64,000 bases of DNA from Actinoplanes sp. SE50/110 (GTDB lineage: Bacteria; Actinomycetota; Actinomycetes; Mycobacteriales; Micromonosporaceae), in the NCBI RefSeq assembly GCF_900119315.1, contig NZ_LT827010.1:160001-224000 (forward strand). Direction: 5' to 3'. Of the stretch, positions 8,865 through 17,015 are shown in pieces (position 1 is the stretch's first letter; every line of letters begins with the position of its first letter). The translations under genes were made by a program, and so were the position numbers. The notes below the pieces were generated by a model. The model had not been told where the DNA came from, made no database searches, and worked only from the letters and a program-made list of their open reading frames with translations.

Positions 8865-9751
8865 TCGAACCGTTCGCCGCACCGTTCATGGCCCGCGCTC
8901 TCACGGAGATCGCGCTGCTGGCGTTGATCTGCGGACCGGTCAGTGTCTTCGTGTTCGCCCGCCGGCTGTCGTTCGTCTCCGACGCCCTGACCCACACGAT
9001 CTTCCCCGGTGTGGTCGTCGGGTTCCTGGCCGGCGGCATCGAGGGGCTGTTCGCCGGTGCGCTGGTCGCCGGGGTCGTCACCGCGCTCGTGCTGACCCTG
9101 CTGACCCGCGGCGGGCGGATCTCCGATGACGCGGCCACGGCCGTGGTGCTCACCGCGATGTTCTCGATCGGGGTGGCCCTGGTTTCGCGCCGAGCGTCGT
9201 ACACCGCGGACCTGACCTCGTTTCTGTTCGGCCGGTTGCTGACTGTCTCGCCGCGGCAGATCGCCGAGACCGCGGTCTTGGTCGTCGTCGTGCTGGCGGC
9301 GCTGCTGATCGGCGCCCGGGCGCTGCTGTTTCGCACCTTCGACCCGGCCGGAGCCGCCGCGGCGGGTTTCCGGGTCGGCTGGCTCGACCTGGGGCTCAAC
9401 ATCCTGGTAGCGCTGGTGGTGGTCGCGGCGGTTCGGGCGGTCGGCACCATCCTCGTGGTCGCGCTGCTGATCGTCCCGGCGGCGGCCGGTCGCATGGTCA
9501 CCGACCGGCTGGTCGCGATGGCCATCCTCGGCACCGTGCTGGTCCTGGGTGCCGGCTATGGCGGACTGTGGCTGAGCTGGACCGCCTCCATGGACTACGG
9601 CGTGTCCCTGACCGCCGCCTCGGCCGTGGTGCTGCTGCTGGTCGCGGCGTACTGCCTGCTGATCCCCGTCCGCTGGATCCGTGATCGCCGCCGTCGGCGT
9701 CACGTGCCCCTTCCGAGGCAGAGGAGTGCCGCGCATGAGCTGGTGGGCTGA
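8861..9751 (+). CDS. Metal ABC transporter permease (first of two)
   Basis: 296 residues with about eight hydrophobic helices. It has the ABC-3 family signature around 'LSFVSDALTHTIFPGVVVGFL' near residues 35-55, which holds the conserved His of zinc/manganese permeases, and 'VGTILVVALLIVPAAAGRM' near residue 200. It forms the membrane channel for ZnuC. It overlaps znuC by 4 bp and the next permease by 17 bp. Because two permease genes follow one ATPase, the pore is probably a heterodimer, unlike the ZnuB homodimer of E. coli. Confidence 0.9.
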   Translation: MIEPFAAPFMARALTEIALLALICGPVSVFVFARRLSFVSDALTHTIFPGVVVGFLAGGIEGLFAGALVAGVVTALVLTLLTRGGRISDDAATAVVLTAMFSIGVALVSRRASYTADLTSFLFGRLLTVSPRQIAETAVLVVVVLAALLIGARALLFRTFDPAGAAAAGFRVGWLDLGLNILVALVVVAAVRAVGTILVVALLIVPAAAGRMVTDRLVAMAILGTVLVLGAGYGGLWLSWTASMDYGVSLTAASAVVLLLVAAYCLLIPVRWIRDRRRRRHVPLPRQRSAAHELVG

Positions 9752-10586
9752 CGCCCTGCACCGGGCGACCGCAGAGGTGATCCTGGTCGGCGCGCTGGCC
9801 GGCCTGATCGGGGTGCAGGTGGTGCTGCGCCGGCTGTCGTTCTTCACCATGGCCCTGACCCACGCCACGTTCCCCGGCGTGGTCGCGGCCTCCATCATCG
9901 GAGTCAACATCCTGGCCGGCGGTGCCGTGGCCGGGGCAGCCGTCGCGCTCGGCGTGGCGGCGCTGACCAGCCGCCGCGGCCAGGACGCCGCGGCCGCCAC
10001 CGGGGTCGTACTGTCGGCCGGCTTCGCTCTTGGCGCCGCGCTGGTCGCAACCCAAAACGGGTTCAGCCGCGACCTGTCCGCGTTCCTGGTCGGCTCGATC
10101 CTCACCGTCACCACCGCGGACCTGATCACCACACTGGTCGCGCTCGTCGTCGTGGCGCTTGTCCTGGCGGTGTTCGCCCGCCCGCTGCTGCTGGTCGGCT
10201 TCGACCGCACCGGCGCTCAGGCGGCTGGCCTGTCGACCGGGACCTGGGACCTGGTATTGCTGCTGAGCATCGAGCTCGTCGTGGTGACGCTGGTACCCGC
10301 GGCCGGCACGATCCTGGCCTTGTCGCTGATCGTGGCGCCCGCCGCGGCGGCCCGGCTGTGGACCGACCGCCTACCGGTGATGACCGTGCTCGCCGTCGGG
10401 TTCGCCGCCGGCAGCGGACTGGCCGGACTGTGGGCCTCCGGCCGGTTCGACATCGCCGCCGGCGCGAGCATCTCGCTTACCGCAACCGCCATCCTGCTGA
10501 TCTCCTGGACGGCCACCCGCCTGCGCCCGGCCGCGCAACGAGCCACCGCCCATCGTGCCGGGTCCACGAAACCGGTGCGGGCATGA
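9735..10586 (+). CDS. Metal ABC transporter permease (second)
   Basis: 283 residues from ATG 9735, preceded by GAGGAG inside the end of the first permease gene. It is the same ABC-3 family: 'LSFFTMALTHATFPGVVAA' and 'AGTILALSLIVAPAAAARL' match the first permease but the sequence is well diverged, so the duplication is old. The hydrophobic profile gives about eight helices. The protein probably pairs with the first permease. The stop overlaps the start of the ArsR-like regulator (ATGA). Confidence 0.9.
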   Translation: MSWWADALHRATAEVILVGALAGLIGVQVVLRRLSFFTMALTHATFPGVVAASIIGVNILAGGAVAGAAVALGVAALTSRRGQDAAAATGVVLSAGFALGAALVATQNGFSRDLSAFLVGSILTVTTADLITTLVALVVVALVLAVFARPLLLVGFDRTGAQAAGLSTGTWDLVLLLSIELVVVTLVPAAGTILALSLIVAPAAAARLWTDRLPVMTVLAVGFAAGSGLAGLWASGRFDIAAGASISLTATAILLISWTATRLRPAAQRATAHRAGSTKPVRA

Positions 10587-10882
10587 CCGCGCGGCCGGCG
10601 GTCAGCGAGACCGCCCTGCACCGAGCGGCGGCGGCGATGCGCGGCATGGCTTACGAGCACCGCCTGCATATCCTGGTCATACTGCGCGACGGCGAGGCGA
10701 CCCCGACACAGCTGGCGGCCGCCCTCGCGGTGCACACCACAGTCGTCGCGCATCACCTGCGTCACCTCGCCGATGCGCGTCTGGTCCGACGCCGGCGGCG
10801 GGGCCAGCGGGTGCTCTACTCGCTGCCCGACGAGGCGACCAACCGCCTGGTGGCCGAGGTCCTGCGCTACGCCCGCGAATGA
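10583..10882 (+). CDS. ArsR/SmtB-like winged-helix regulator
   Basis: 99 residues. The winged-helix domain includes the recognition region 'HTTVVAHHLRHLADARLVRRRRRGQRVLYSL', typical of ArsR-family repressors, which dissociate from DNA on metal binding. His residues cluster around the recognition helix. The C-terminal helix (ATNRLVAEVLRYARE) lacks the His/Asp pair of the classical zinc alpha-5 site, so the sensed signal is uncertain. It is the last gene of the znu operon, overlapping the second permease by 4 bp. A likely target is the inverted repeat at 10966-10985. Confidence 0.8.
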   Translation: MTARPAVSETALHRAAAAMRGMAYEHRLHILVILRDGEATPTQLAAALAVHTTVVAHHLRHLADARLVRRRRRGQRVLYSLPDEATNRLVAEVLRYARE

Positions 10883-10965
10883 GCGGGCACCGGCGGATAA
10901 GCCGAAGCGCTGTCAGGTTGCACGCTCACGCTGCCCGCCTGCCCAGCGACGACGAAGCCACAAAG

Positions 10966-10985
10966 ATATGCACTGTTGGGCATAT
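10966..10985. promoter_or_regulatory. Inverted repeat, candidate ArsR-family operator
   Basis: ATATGC-N8-GCATAT lies between the ArsR-like gene and the permease gene downstream. AT-rich inverted repeats with ATA...TAT ends are the usual operators of ArsR/SmtB repressors. The rest of 10883-11110 holds no gene. Confidence 0.45.
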
Positions 10986-11110
10986 GAGCAATTGTTGAAT
11001 CATTTACCGATGACCTCTCTGGAGTGCAGGGGTCATTGTCAAATCCGCAAAGGAAGGTATTTTATATTGCCGTTCCGGGCCGATTCCGGCGTACGCAGGG
11101 AGCCGATTCA

Positions 11111-12175
11111 TTGAGTTCGTCGGAGCACACCGTGACCACGTCTGACGTTGACAGTCACGAGCACCCCCGACCGATGTCCGAGCCTGCCGGGCAAAGCGAG
11201 GTCCCGCAGCCGGGCCGCCGTAGGGAGGCAGGGATCGGCTCGCTGGAAGTCCTCGCCGGCCTGCTAATCGTGTTGGTGCTGGTGCGCGGGAAGCTGTCCG
11301 GTCTGCTCACCGGGCCGGGGTTGCAGACCTGGGCGACGGTGTTCGTCTCGGTGCTGGTGCAGGCTGTCCCGTTTCTGGTGTTCGGGGTGGTGCTGTCTGC
11401 AGTCATCGCGGTGTTCGTGCCGCGAAGTTTCTGGGCTCGGGCGTTGCCGAGTCATCCGGCGCTGGCAGTGCCGGCGGCCGGTGTGGCCGGTGTGATTCTG
11501 CCGGGGTGTGAGTGTGGCAGTGTGCCGATCGCCGGGTCGCTGATTCGGCGCGGGGTCACCCCGGCGGCCGCGCTGGCGTTCCTGCTCGCGGCGCCGGCAA
11601 TCAATCCGATCGTGTTGACCGCGACGGTGATCGCGTTCCCGGGGAGGCCGCAGATGGCCGTGGCTCGCGGGGTGGCCAGCCTTGTCGTGGCGGTTGCGGT
11701 GGGCTGGCTGTGGCTGCGGCTGGGCAAGACGGAGTGGATCAAGTTGCCGCACCGGCCGGACCTCGACGACAGCTCCAGGTCGCGGGCGTTCTGGGCGGCG
11801 TGCCGGCACGACATCATGCACGCCGGCGGGTTCCTGGTGCTGGGCGCGGCGGCGGCCGCCACTATCAATGTCGTCGTTCCGGCCTCGTGGTTGCAGTCGT
11901 TGGCCGGTAATCCGGTGGTTTCGGTGATTGCTTTGGCGACTTTGGCGGTGTTGTTGTCGATTTGCAGTGAGGCGGACGCGTTCGTGGCGGCGTCGCTGAC
12001 GCAGTTCTCGCTGACCTCGCGGCTGGTGTTCCTGGTGGTCGGGCCGATGGTGGACTTGAAGTTGATCTCGATGCAGGCCGGGGTTTTCGGCCGCCGCTTC
12101 GCGTTCCGGTTCGCGCCGGCCACGTTCGTTGCGGCGATGCTGGTCGGTACCGGCTTCGGATTGGTGTTGCTGTGA
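11111..12175 (+). CDS. Putative permease, DUF318 / YcgR-like
   Basis: 354 residues from TTG 11111, chosen for the AGGGAG site 8 bases upstream; GTG 11132 is an alternative. A ~50-residue hydrophilic N-terminus precedes about eight helices. The family hallmark 'GVAGVILPGCECGSVPIAGSLIRRGVTPAAALAFLLAAPAINPIV' (GCxC motif) is near residue 115, and 'SICSEADAFVA' sits in the second half. Family members (YraQ/YcgR) are predicted metal or metal-complex transporters. In many actinobacteria and Bacillus this gene and the next one are zinc-regulated, which fits the znu neighbours. The next gene overlaps by 4 bp. Confidence 0.85.
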   Translation: MSSSEHTVTTSDVDSHEHPRPMSEPAGQSEVPQPGRRREAGIGSLEVLAGLLIVLVLVRGKLSGLLTGPGLQTWATVFVSVLVQAVPFLVFGVVLSAVIAVFVPRSFWARALPSHPALAVPAAGVAGVILPGCECGSVPIAGSLIRRGVTPAAALAFLLAAPAINPIVLTATVIAFPGRPQMAVARGVASLVVAVAVGWLWLRLGKTEWIKLPHRPDLDDSSRSRAFWAACRHDIMHAGGFLVLGAAAAATINVVVPASWLQSLAGNPVVSVIALATLAVLLSICSEADAFVAASLTQFSLTSRLVFLVVGPMVDLKLISMQAGVFGRRFAFRFAPATFVAAMLVGTGFGLVLL

Positions 12176-12891
12176 ACCGCATGTCCCAGGCGGTGATCAT
12201 GCTGTTGTTCGGCGGCGCGATCACCAGGGCCACCCTGACCGACGTGTTCCTGCGCTACGTCAAGGAGGGCTTGCGGCCATTCCTGCTGGTCGCCGGTATC
12301 TTGCTGGTCGCGGCCGCGGTCATGACGCTGTGGCACGAGTGGCGGCCTGGCGGTGACGGCCACCATGACGACGGGCACGGCCATGGGCAGCATGAGCCGG
12401 CCGTCGGCTGGCTGCTGATTCTGCCGGTCCTGGCCATACTGCTGATCTCTCCTCCGGCGCTGGGTTCCTACACCGCCAAGCAGGCGGGCAGCGTCAGCGT
12501 GCAACCGGACACCACATCGGACTATCCGCCGCTGCCCGCGGGGGAGCCGGTGACGGTCAATCTGCTCGACTACGCTTCCCGCGCGATCTTCGACAAAGGT
12601 AAGAGCCTGGCCGGGCGCACCGTGCGGATGACCGGGTTCATCACCCCGGACGCGGCAGGCAAGCCGATGCTGACCCGCATCGTGCTGATCTGCTGCGCCG
12701 CGGACGGCCAGCCGATCAAGGTGGGACTCACCGGCGGCACCCCGATCGACGCGCCCGCCGACACGTGGGTCGAGATTATCGGCGTCTACAGCACGCAGAC
12801 CGGCACGGACCCGGTGAACAAGGCCCCCATCGCGTACGTCGAGGTGAAGAGCTGGCAGCAAATCGCACAACCCAAGCAGCCGTACGCATGA
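12172..12891 (+). CDS. TIGR03943 / YcgQ-like membrane protein
   Basis: 239 residues. Two N-terminal helices (about 10-30 and 38-58) are separated from a third by a His-rich loop, GHHDDGHGHGQHEP (about 62-76), a likely metal-binding segment. An extracytoplasmic OB-like domain follows, with 'GRTVRMTGFITPD' and a 'LICCAADGQPIKV' Cys pair. This architecture is the usual partner of the DUF318 permease (YcgQ beside YcgR), and the 4-bp overlap supports a joint complex. GTG 12172 is the first start; ATG 12181 is possible. Confidence 0.85.
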   Translation: MNRMSQAVIMLLFGGAITRATLTDVFLRYVKEGLRPFLLVAGILLVAAAVMTLWHEWRPGGDGHHDDGHGHGQHEPAVGWLLILPVLAILLISPPALGSYTAKQAGSVSVQPDTTSDYPPLPAGEPVTVNLLDYASRAIFDKGKSLAGRTVRMTGFITPDAAGKPMLTRIVLICCAADGQPIKVGLTGGTPIDAPADTWVEIIGVYSTQTGTDPVNKAPIAYVEVKSWQQIAQPKQPYA

Positions 12892-13994
12892 GCAGCGCCC
12901 CGCCCCGGACCGGGCCGACACGTCCCAGCCGTCGTACCGCCGTCGTCCTGGTGACCGCTCTCGCGGCCGGCGGTGTACTGCTGTCAACGACCCCGCGCCG
13001 CAGCAACTCCGCGCCTGCCGCCGGTCCGGTCACCGTCGCCGCGGCGTGGCCGCACGCACGCCGGGCAGACCTGCCCGGCACGCTGGCCGACGGCACCCGG
13101 TTCAATCCCGATCTGTTCCTGGCCGCCGACACCGTCATCGGAACGGCGGCGACCGGGGACGGTCGCCAGGTGCGGCTGCTGCTGCGCTCCACCGGCGGCC
13201 TGCGCGAGCTGCGCCGCCAGCCGGCCGACGCGGCCCCGCAGTTCGACAATTTCGCGGTGGCCGGCGACGACGTCGTGTGGACCGAGTCAACCGATGCAGG
13301 ATCGACCGAGATCTGGTCGGTCAATACGCGTGACGGACGACCGGCGCATCGACTGACGGCCGACACCGGCGACACCGTCTTCTACGGCACGCAGAACGAT
13401 CTCGTCATTGCCGGAGGCCGGGTGTATTGGGCAGCCGCTCTGAAGCAGGGCCAAGACACCGAGATTCGATCGGTCGCTCTGACCGGTGGAGCTGTCACCG
13501 CCCGCCGGGAATCCGGCACCTGGGCCCTGACCACATGGCCGTGGCTGACCGATTCCACTGGGGGCCCATCGAGAATGTTGCGGATGCGGAACTTCAACAC
13601 CGGCCGTGACGTGCAGGTAGCCACGTCGGCTGAGGACGCAGCCGAGTGCAGCCCCGTTTGGTGCAGGGTGATGATTTCCGGCAGTGAGGGACTGGTCCGG
13701 ATCGACCTCATGCACCCGGACGGCTCCGCCCGCCGTCGCATCGCCGGCGCCGACGCCTCCGCCGCCGTCACCGACGTCGCGATCCTCGACCGCTTCGAAA
13801 TCTTGTCGCAGACCATTCCGGGATCAGATGTCACCGGCGTCGCCGCCCTGCGGGTGTACGACATCAGCACCGGCACCACCGTCGACATCAGTCCCGCCGT
13901 CAGCGCCGCGTTCACACGGGCCGGGGTGCTGTGGTGGTCCACCGGCAGCACTGACACCGTCATGTGGCACATCCTGGACCTGCGTACCGTCTGA
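12888..13994 (+). CDS. Exported WD40/propeller-like protein, unknown function
   Basis: 368 residues, overlapping the previous gene by 4 bp. A signal-anchor helix (about 16-34) is followed by repeated motifs of the type 'DDVVWTESTDAGSTEIWSVNTRDG', 'GGRVYWAAALKQGQDTEIRSVALTGG' and 'GVLWWSTGSTDTVMWHILDL'. Such W/D-containing strands fit a TolB-like beta-propeller of six or seven blades. I do not recognise a named family. It is the last gene of the DUF318-TIGR03943 operon and may be a periplasm-side partner of it, an inference from coupling. Confidence 0.75.
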   Translation: MSSAPPRTGPTRPSRRTAVVLVTALAAGGVLLSTTPRRSNSAPAAGPVTVAAAWPHARRADLPGTLADGTRFNPDLFLAADTVIGTAATGDGRQVRLLLRSTGGLRELRRQPADAAPQFDNFAVAGDDVVWTESTDAGSTEIWSVNTRDGRPAHRLTADTGDTVFYGTQNDLVIAGGRVYWAAALKQGQDTEIRSVALTGGAVTARRESGTWALTTWPWLTDSTGGPSRMLRMRNFNTGRDVQVATSAEDAAECSPVWCRVMISGSEGLVRIDLMHPDGSARRRIAGADASAAVTDVAILDRFEILSQTIPGSDVTGVAALRVYDISTGTTVDISPAVSAAFTRAGVLWWSTGSTDTVMWHILDLRTV

Positions 13995-14055
13995 CAGCGG
14001 CCATAGCTGGCGGGCGGCCTCCCCGGTCGGCAACCCGGGAAAGCCGGCAGCCCGC

Positions 14056-14247
14056 TTACCAGGAGGCTTTTCGTACGCCGGGCAGCTTGCCGTGCGGCCA
14101 GTTCGCGGAACCTTCCCGGGACAGCCCGAAGCGGGTTTCTCGCCTTCGGTGAGGCTGCGGCGCGCCGTCAGCCGCGCTCGCGAGAGTCGAGTGACGGCGC
14201 TAACCGACGACGGAAGCCGTTTTGGTTCCGGCTCCTTCGCGTCATAG
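14056..14247 (-). pseudogene. rpsN: Decayed ribosomal protein S14 gene (alternative rpsN)
   Basis: Read on the minus strand, the end translates as 'HGKLPGVRKASW' then stop, and just before it 'RFGLSR'. These are the two most conserved pieces of S14 (KFGLSR...LPGVRKSSW). The stretch between them needs two frame changes (GRFRELAA appears in another frame). Upstream, 'VTRLSRARLT' resembles the middle of S14. No CxxC zinc ribbon is visible, so it would be the zinc-independent paralogue that Zur controls in many actinobacteria. Its place inside a zinc island fits, but the gene is dead. Confidence 0.6.
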
Positions 14248-14256
14248 CGCGGGAGA

Positions 14257-14270
14257 GATCACTAGTGATC
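14257..14270. promoter_or_regulatory. 14-bp perfect palindrome GATCACTAGTGATC
   Basis: A perfect palindrome between the S14 remnant and the divergent amidohydrolase gene, 25 bp before the latter's start. It could be an operator. It does not match the Zur-like boxes of this island. Confidence 0.4.
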
Positions 14271-14294
14271 GATGAAGGACGGTAGTTTCCAGGG

Positions 14295-15503
14295 ATGGCA
14301 GGATCTGTGGTCTACCGGGCAGCTCACGCGTTCGACGGAGAGAAGTTCATCCCTGGCGGGTTGCAGGTCCATGTCGCCGCCAATCGTATCGCCGCTGTCC
14401 GTGCCTATGCGGAGCCGTTGCCGGCTGGTCAGCCAGTGGTGGACCGTCCGGGATGCACGGTGCTGCCCGGTCTGATCGATACCCATGTTCATCTGGTGGC
14501 TGGCGGCGAGCCGGACGCCTTGCGGTGGGATGCGGGCCGGTCCGCCGCTGAACGGGAACAGGTCGTGCGTCGTTCCCTGCTGGCGCAGGTCGGTGCCGGT
14601 GTGACGACGGTGCGCGACCTGGGAGACAACCGATTCGCGGTCGTGGACCGCACGGTTCGAGACGACGAACCGTCGGTCGTGGGCTCGGGGCCGCCGATCA
14701 CCTCGACCGGCGGTCATTGCGCCGCGCTCGGCGGCGCGGCCCGCGACCGGGCGGGCTTGCGGGCCGCGGTCGCGCAGCGGTATGACCGAGGTGCCCAGAT
14801 CATCAAGGTGATCGTCAGCGGTGGTGCGATGACCGCCGGCTCGGATCTGCTGCGGCTGCAGTTCGACGTCGCTGAGGTGCGCGACGTGGTGGACGAAGCG
14901 CACCGTCGAGGGCTGCCCGTGACAGCGCATGCCCACCCAGTGTCCGCCGTGCAGGTGTGCCTGGCCGCGGGCGTCGACGCCATCGAACACTGCACCTGCC
15001 TGACCGACACAGGAATCGCCACGCCGGACGCGGTGATCGACGCACTGGCCGCACGTCGGGTCACGGTGTGCCCGACGTTCGGCCGGTTGCCCGGGCTGCC
15101 GCCGTCTCCGCAGGCGATCGAGGTCATGCGCCGGACCGGCATGACGTTGGAGGCCCGGTTCGCGCAGGTCGGCCGGCTGCACGCGGCCGGGGTGCCGTTG
15201 TTGGCCGGTTCTGATGCCGGGATCCACCCGGCCAAGCCGCACGGTGTGCTCGCCTACGCGGTCGAGGAGTTGGTTCGGTCCGGGCTGCCGGTGCACGCCG
15301 CGGTGGCGGCCGCGACATCGGGTGCCGCCGCGGCGTGCGGCCTGGCCGGTACCGTCGGACGGCTACGGCCGGGCATGGCAGCCGACCTTTTGATCGTCGA
15401 CGGTGACGTGGAGCGCGACATTCTAGCCCTGACCCGAGTCCGGGACGTCGTGCTGCGTGGCCGGCAGATCGTCAACGACACCGGGCCACGAACACCGAGT
15501 TGA
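14295..15503 (+). CDS. Metal-dependent amidohydrolase
   Basis: 402 residues. Amidohydrolase superfamily (imidazolonepropionase-like group): metal ligands are visible in DTHVHL near residue 60, the likely carboxylated Lys in QIIKVIVSGG, HAHP, IEHC and the Asp of GSDAGIHP near residue 310. The C-terminal strand domain ends in 'PGMAADLLIVDGD'. The family hydrolyses amide or amine bonds of small cyclic or peptide substrates; I cannot name the substrate. It converges on, and overlaps by 32 bp, the nicotianamine-synthase-like gene. That layout suggests but does not prove a shared pathway. Confidence 0.85.
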   Translation: MAGSVVYRAAHAFDGEKFIPGGLQVHVAANRIAAVRAYAEPLPAGQPVVDRPGCTVLPGLIDTHVHLVAGGEPDALRWDAGRSAAEREQVVRRSLLAQVGAGVTTVRDLGDNRFAVVDRTVRDDEPSVVGSGPPITSTGGHCAALGGAARDRAGLRAAVAQRYDRGAQIIKVIVSGGAMTAGSDLLRLQFDVAEVRDVVDEAHRRGLPVTAHAHPVSAVQVCLAAGVDAIEHCTCLTDTGIATPDAVIDALAARRVTVCPTFGRLPGLPPSPQAIEVMRRTGMTLEARFAQVGRLHAAGVPLLAGSDAGIHPAKPHGVLAYAVEELVRSGLPVHAAVAAATSGAAAACGLAGTVGRLRPGMAADLLIVDGDVERDILALTRVRDVVLRGRQIVNDTGPRTPS

Positions 15504-16335
15504 TGACCTCCCCGAACGGATGCAGCAAAACTTCGGGTACGAGGCCGGCATCGTGCACGTCTCGGACGTCGACGACAGGGTAGAGCAGCGACCGTAGTCC
15601 CTGGGCGCTGCGGATCAGCACGCGCGTGTCCGCCTCGAGGGCCGTGCCGACGGCACGGAGCGCCGCCTGTTTTTCAATCCGGGTGGTGCCTACCAACGCG
15701 GCGACCACCACGACGTCGCAGCTGGCGGTGGCGTACGCCAGGTCGGATGCCGAGCTGGCATCGGCCAGGAGCACGCTGATCTGTTCCGCGAGGCCGAGCC
15801 GATCGAGAAGGCGGCGTGACAACGCGACCGCGTCGGCATCCCGGTCCACCACCGTGACCTGAGTGTCCAGCATGCGGGAGAGCATGATCGCACTCAGTGG
15901 TAGCGGCCCGCCGCCGAGGAAACACAGCCGACGGGACTCTCCGGGCCGGTGGCCGGTTCCCGCCAGCGCATGCCGTTCGAGGTGCGCCAGTTGCTGGTAG
16001 TTGCGCAGGTACGGGAAGGCGGCCAGCTCGGCGTGCGGGTCGGCGGCGGCAAGAGTGCGGCGTGCCCACCATTGTTCGAGCCGGGATTCTCCCTCGGCAC
16101 ACAATCGGACCAGGCCGTCGCGTGCCTCGGTGATCCGAGGGTCGGTCAGTGCCGAGGAGGCATCGGCCGGATCAGCGTGGGCGCAGATCGAGACCAGGTC
16201 GGCGAACAGGGAGTTGACCTCGGGCGACGGGGCAAGACTGTCCTGGGCGCGCAGCCCGTCGTACACCCGCAGAATGCGGCCAGCCAGCACACGCTCGTCG
16301 ACGTCGCGGGCCGGGGCAACCGGCACGCTCAACAT
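15472..16335 (-). CDS. Nicotianamine synthase-like enzyme (metallophore biosynthesis)
   Basis: 287 residues. Family signatures run in order: 'SPEVNSLFADLVSIC' (about 40), 'FPYLRNYQQLAHLE' (about 105), the SAM-binding 'FLGGGPLPLSAIMLSR' (about 140) with VVDRDADAV, and 'RSAQGLRSLLYPVVD' and 'EVINSVFVAR' at the end. Nicotianamine synthases and the bacterial CntL/PaoL enzymes move an aminobutyrate unit from S-adenosylmethionine to an amine, making Zn/Ni/Fe/Co chelators. It is co-transcribed with the GNAT gene (7-bp overlap) behind a Zur-like box, so a zincophore is the likely product. No opine dehydrogenase is in the window, so the product may be nicotianamine-like rather than an opine. Confidence 0.88.
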   Translation of the reverse strand: MLSVPVAPARDVDERVLAGRILRVYDGLRAQDSLAPSPEVNSLFADLVSICAHADPADASSALTDPRITEARDGLVRLCAEGESRLEQWWARRTLAAADPHAELAAFPYLRNYQQLAHLERHALAGTGHRPGESRRLCFLGGGPLPLSAIMLSRMLDTQVTVVDRDADAVALSRRLLDRLGLAEQISVLLADASSASDLAYATASCDVVVVAALVGTTRIEKQAALRAVGTALEADTRVLIRSAQGLRSLLYPVVDVRDVHDAGLVPEVLLHPFGEVINSVFVARCR

Positions 16336-16904
16336 TCCGACGTCCGCAGCATCGCGGCGACGTCGATCTCGAAGTGCACCGTGTTGAACGGATCAGGCCG
16401 GGTGTCGCAAACCTCGCGAGTCGGCAGCGAACGCCAGAACGCCTCCGCGCCGGGAACGCTGGCATCGGTGTGCAAGTACACGCGGCGATATCCGCCCGGG
16501 CCGACGCTCCACGCGACGGCCCGTTCGGCGACGGCGCGACCGACGCCCCGGCGTCGCCCGCCTGCGGCCACCCAGACCCGCACCAACTGACACACGTCGG
16601 GCTGGCTGTACCGGTGCGCCAACCACTGCGGATTCGGCGGACTCGCCAACGCGCACGGCTTGACCCCGGCCGTACCCACGATGCCGTCCGGATCCCGGGC
16701 AACGATCAGTGCGCACCCGGCACTACGCAGATACGCCGCTTCGAGATCGTCGAGGTCGCGGTGCCACTGCGGCCGATAGCCGCCCAGGTCCGCCTCCAAC
16801 ACCTCCCGCATCATGGCCTCCGCCTCGACCAGATCCCCTGGTCCGGCGAGGGCGACGGTCACCTCTCGGGCCTCGACCCGGCTCATGCCTCGCGGGCTTG
16901 ACAT
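16329..16904 (-). CDS. GNAT-family N-acetyltransferase
   Basis: 191 residues from ATG 16904 with GGGAG about 9 bases upstream; a GTG 18 bases earlier would run through that site. The GNAT core is seen in 'VCQLVRVWVAAGGRRRGVGRAVAERAVAW' (acetyl-CoA pyrophosphate loop R-x-x-G-x-G near 115-125) and 'VYLHTDASVPGAEAFWRSL'. The family acetylates amines of small molecules or proteins. It is the first gene of a two-gene operon with the nicotianamine-synthase-like gene. It may modify the metallophore or a precursor; this is inferred from coupling only. Confidence 0.82.
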   Translation of the reverse strand: MSSPRGMSRVEAREVTVALAGPGDLVEAEAMMREVLEADLGGYRPQWHRDLDDLEAAYLRSAGCALIVARDPDGIVGTAGVKPCALASPPNPQWLAHRYSQPDVCQLVRVWVAAGGRRRGVGRAVAERAVAWSVGPGGYRRVYLHTDASVPGAEAFWRSLPTREVCDTRPDPFNTVHFEIDVAAMLRTSEC

Positions 16905-17015
16905 CCTCAACTCTCCCAACACGTACCGCAGTGGTCAGCAACTGATGAAGCGCCAGGGCAGGCGTGCCGCATGCGCATCGCCGCAAGCAGACATTGGCCG
17001 CGACGCCCCAGCACC

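Noticed and set aside
8726..10210. 494-codon minus-strand frame opposite the permeases
   Set aside because: Asp/Gln/Arg-rich antisense frame with no domain; the znu genes on the plus strand are unambiguous.
10990..11080. Third Zur box before the DUF318 permease gene
   Set aside because: TTGAATCATTTACCGATGA has only weak resemblance to the two clear boxes.
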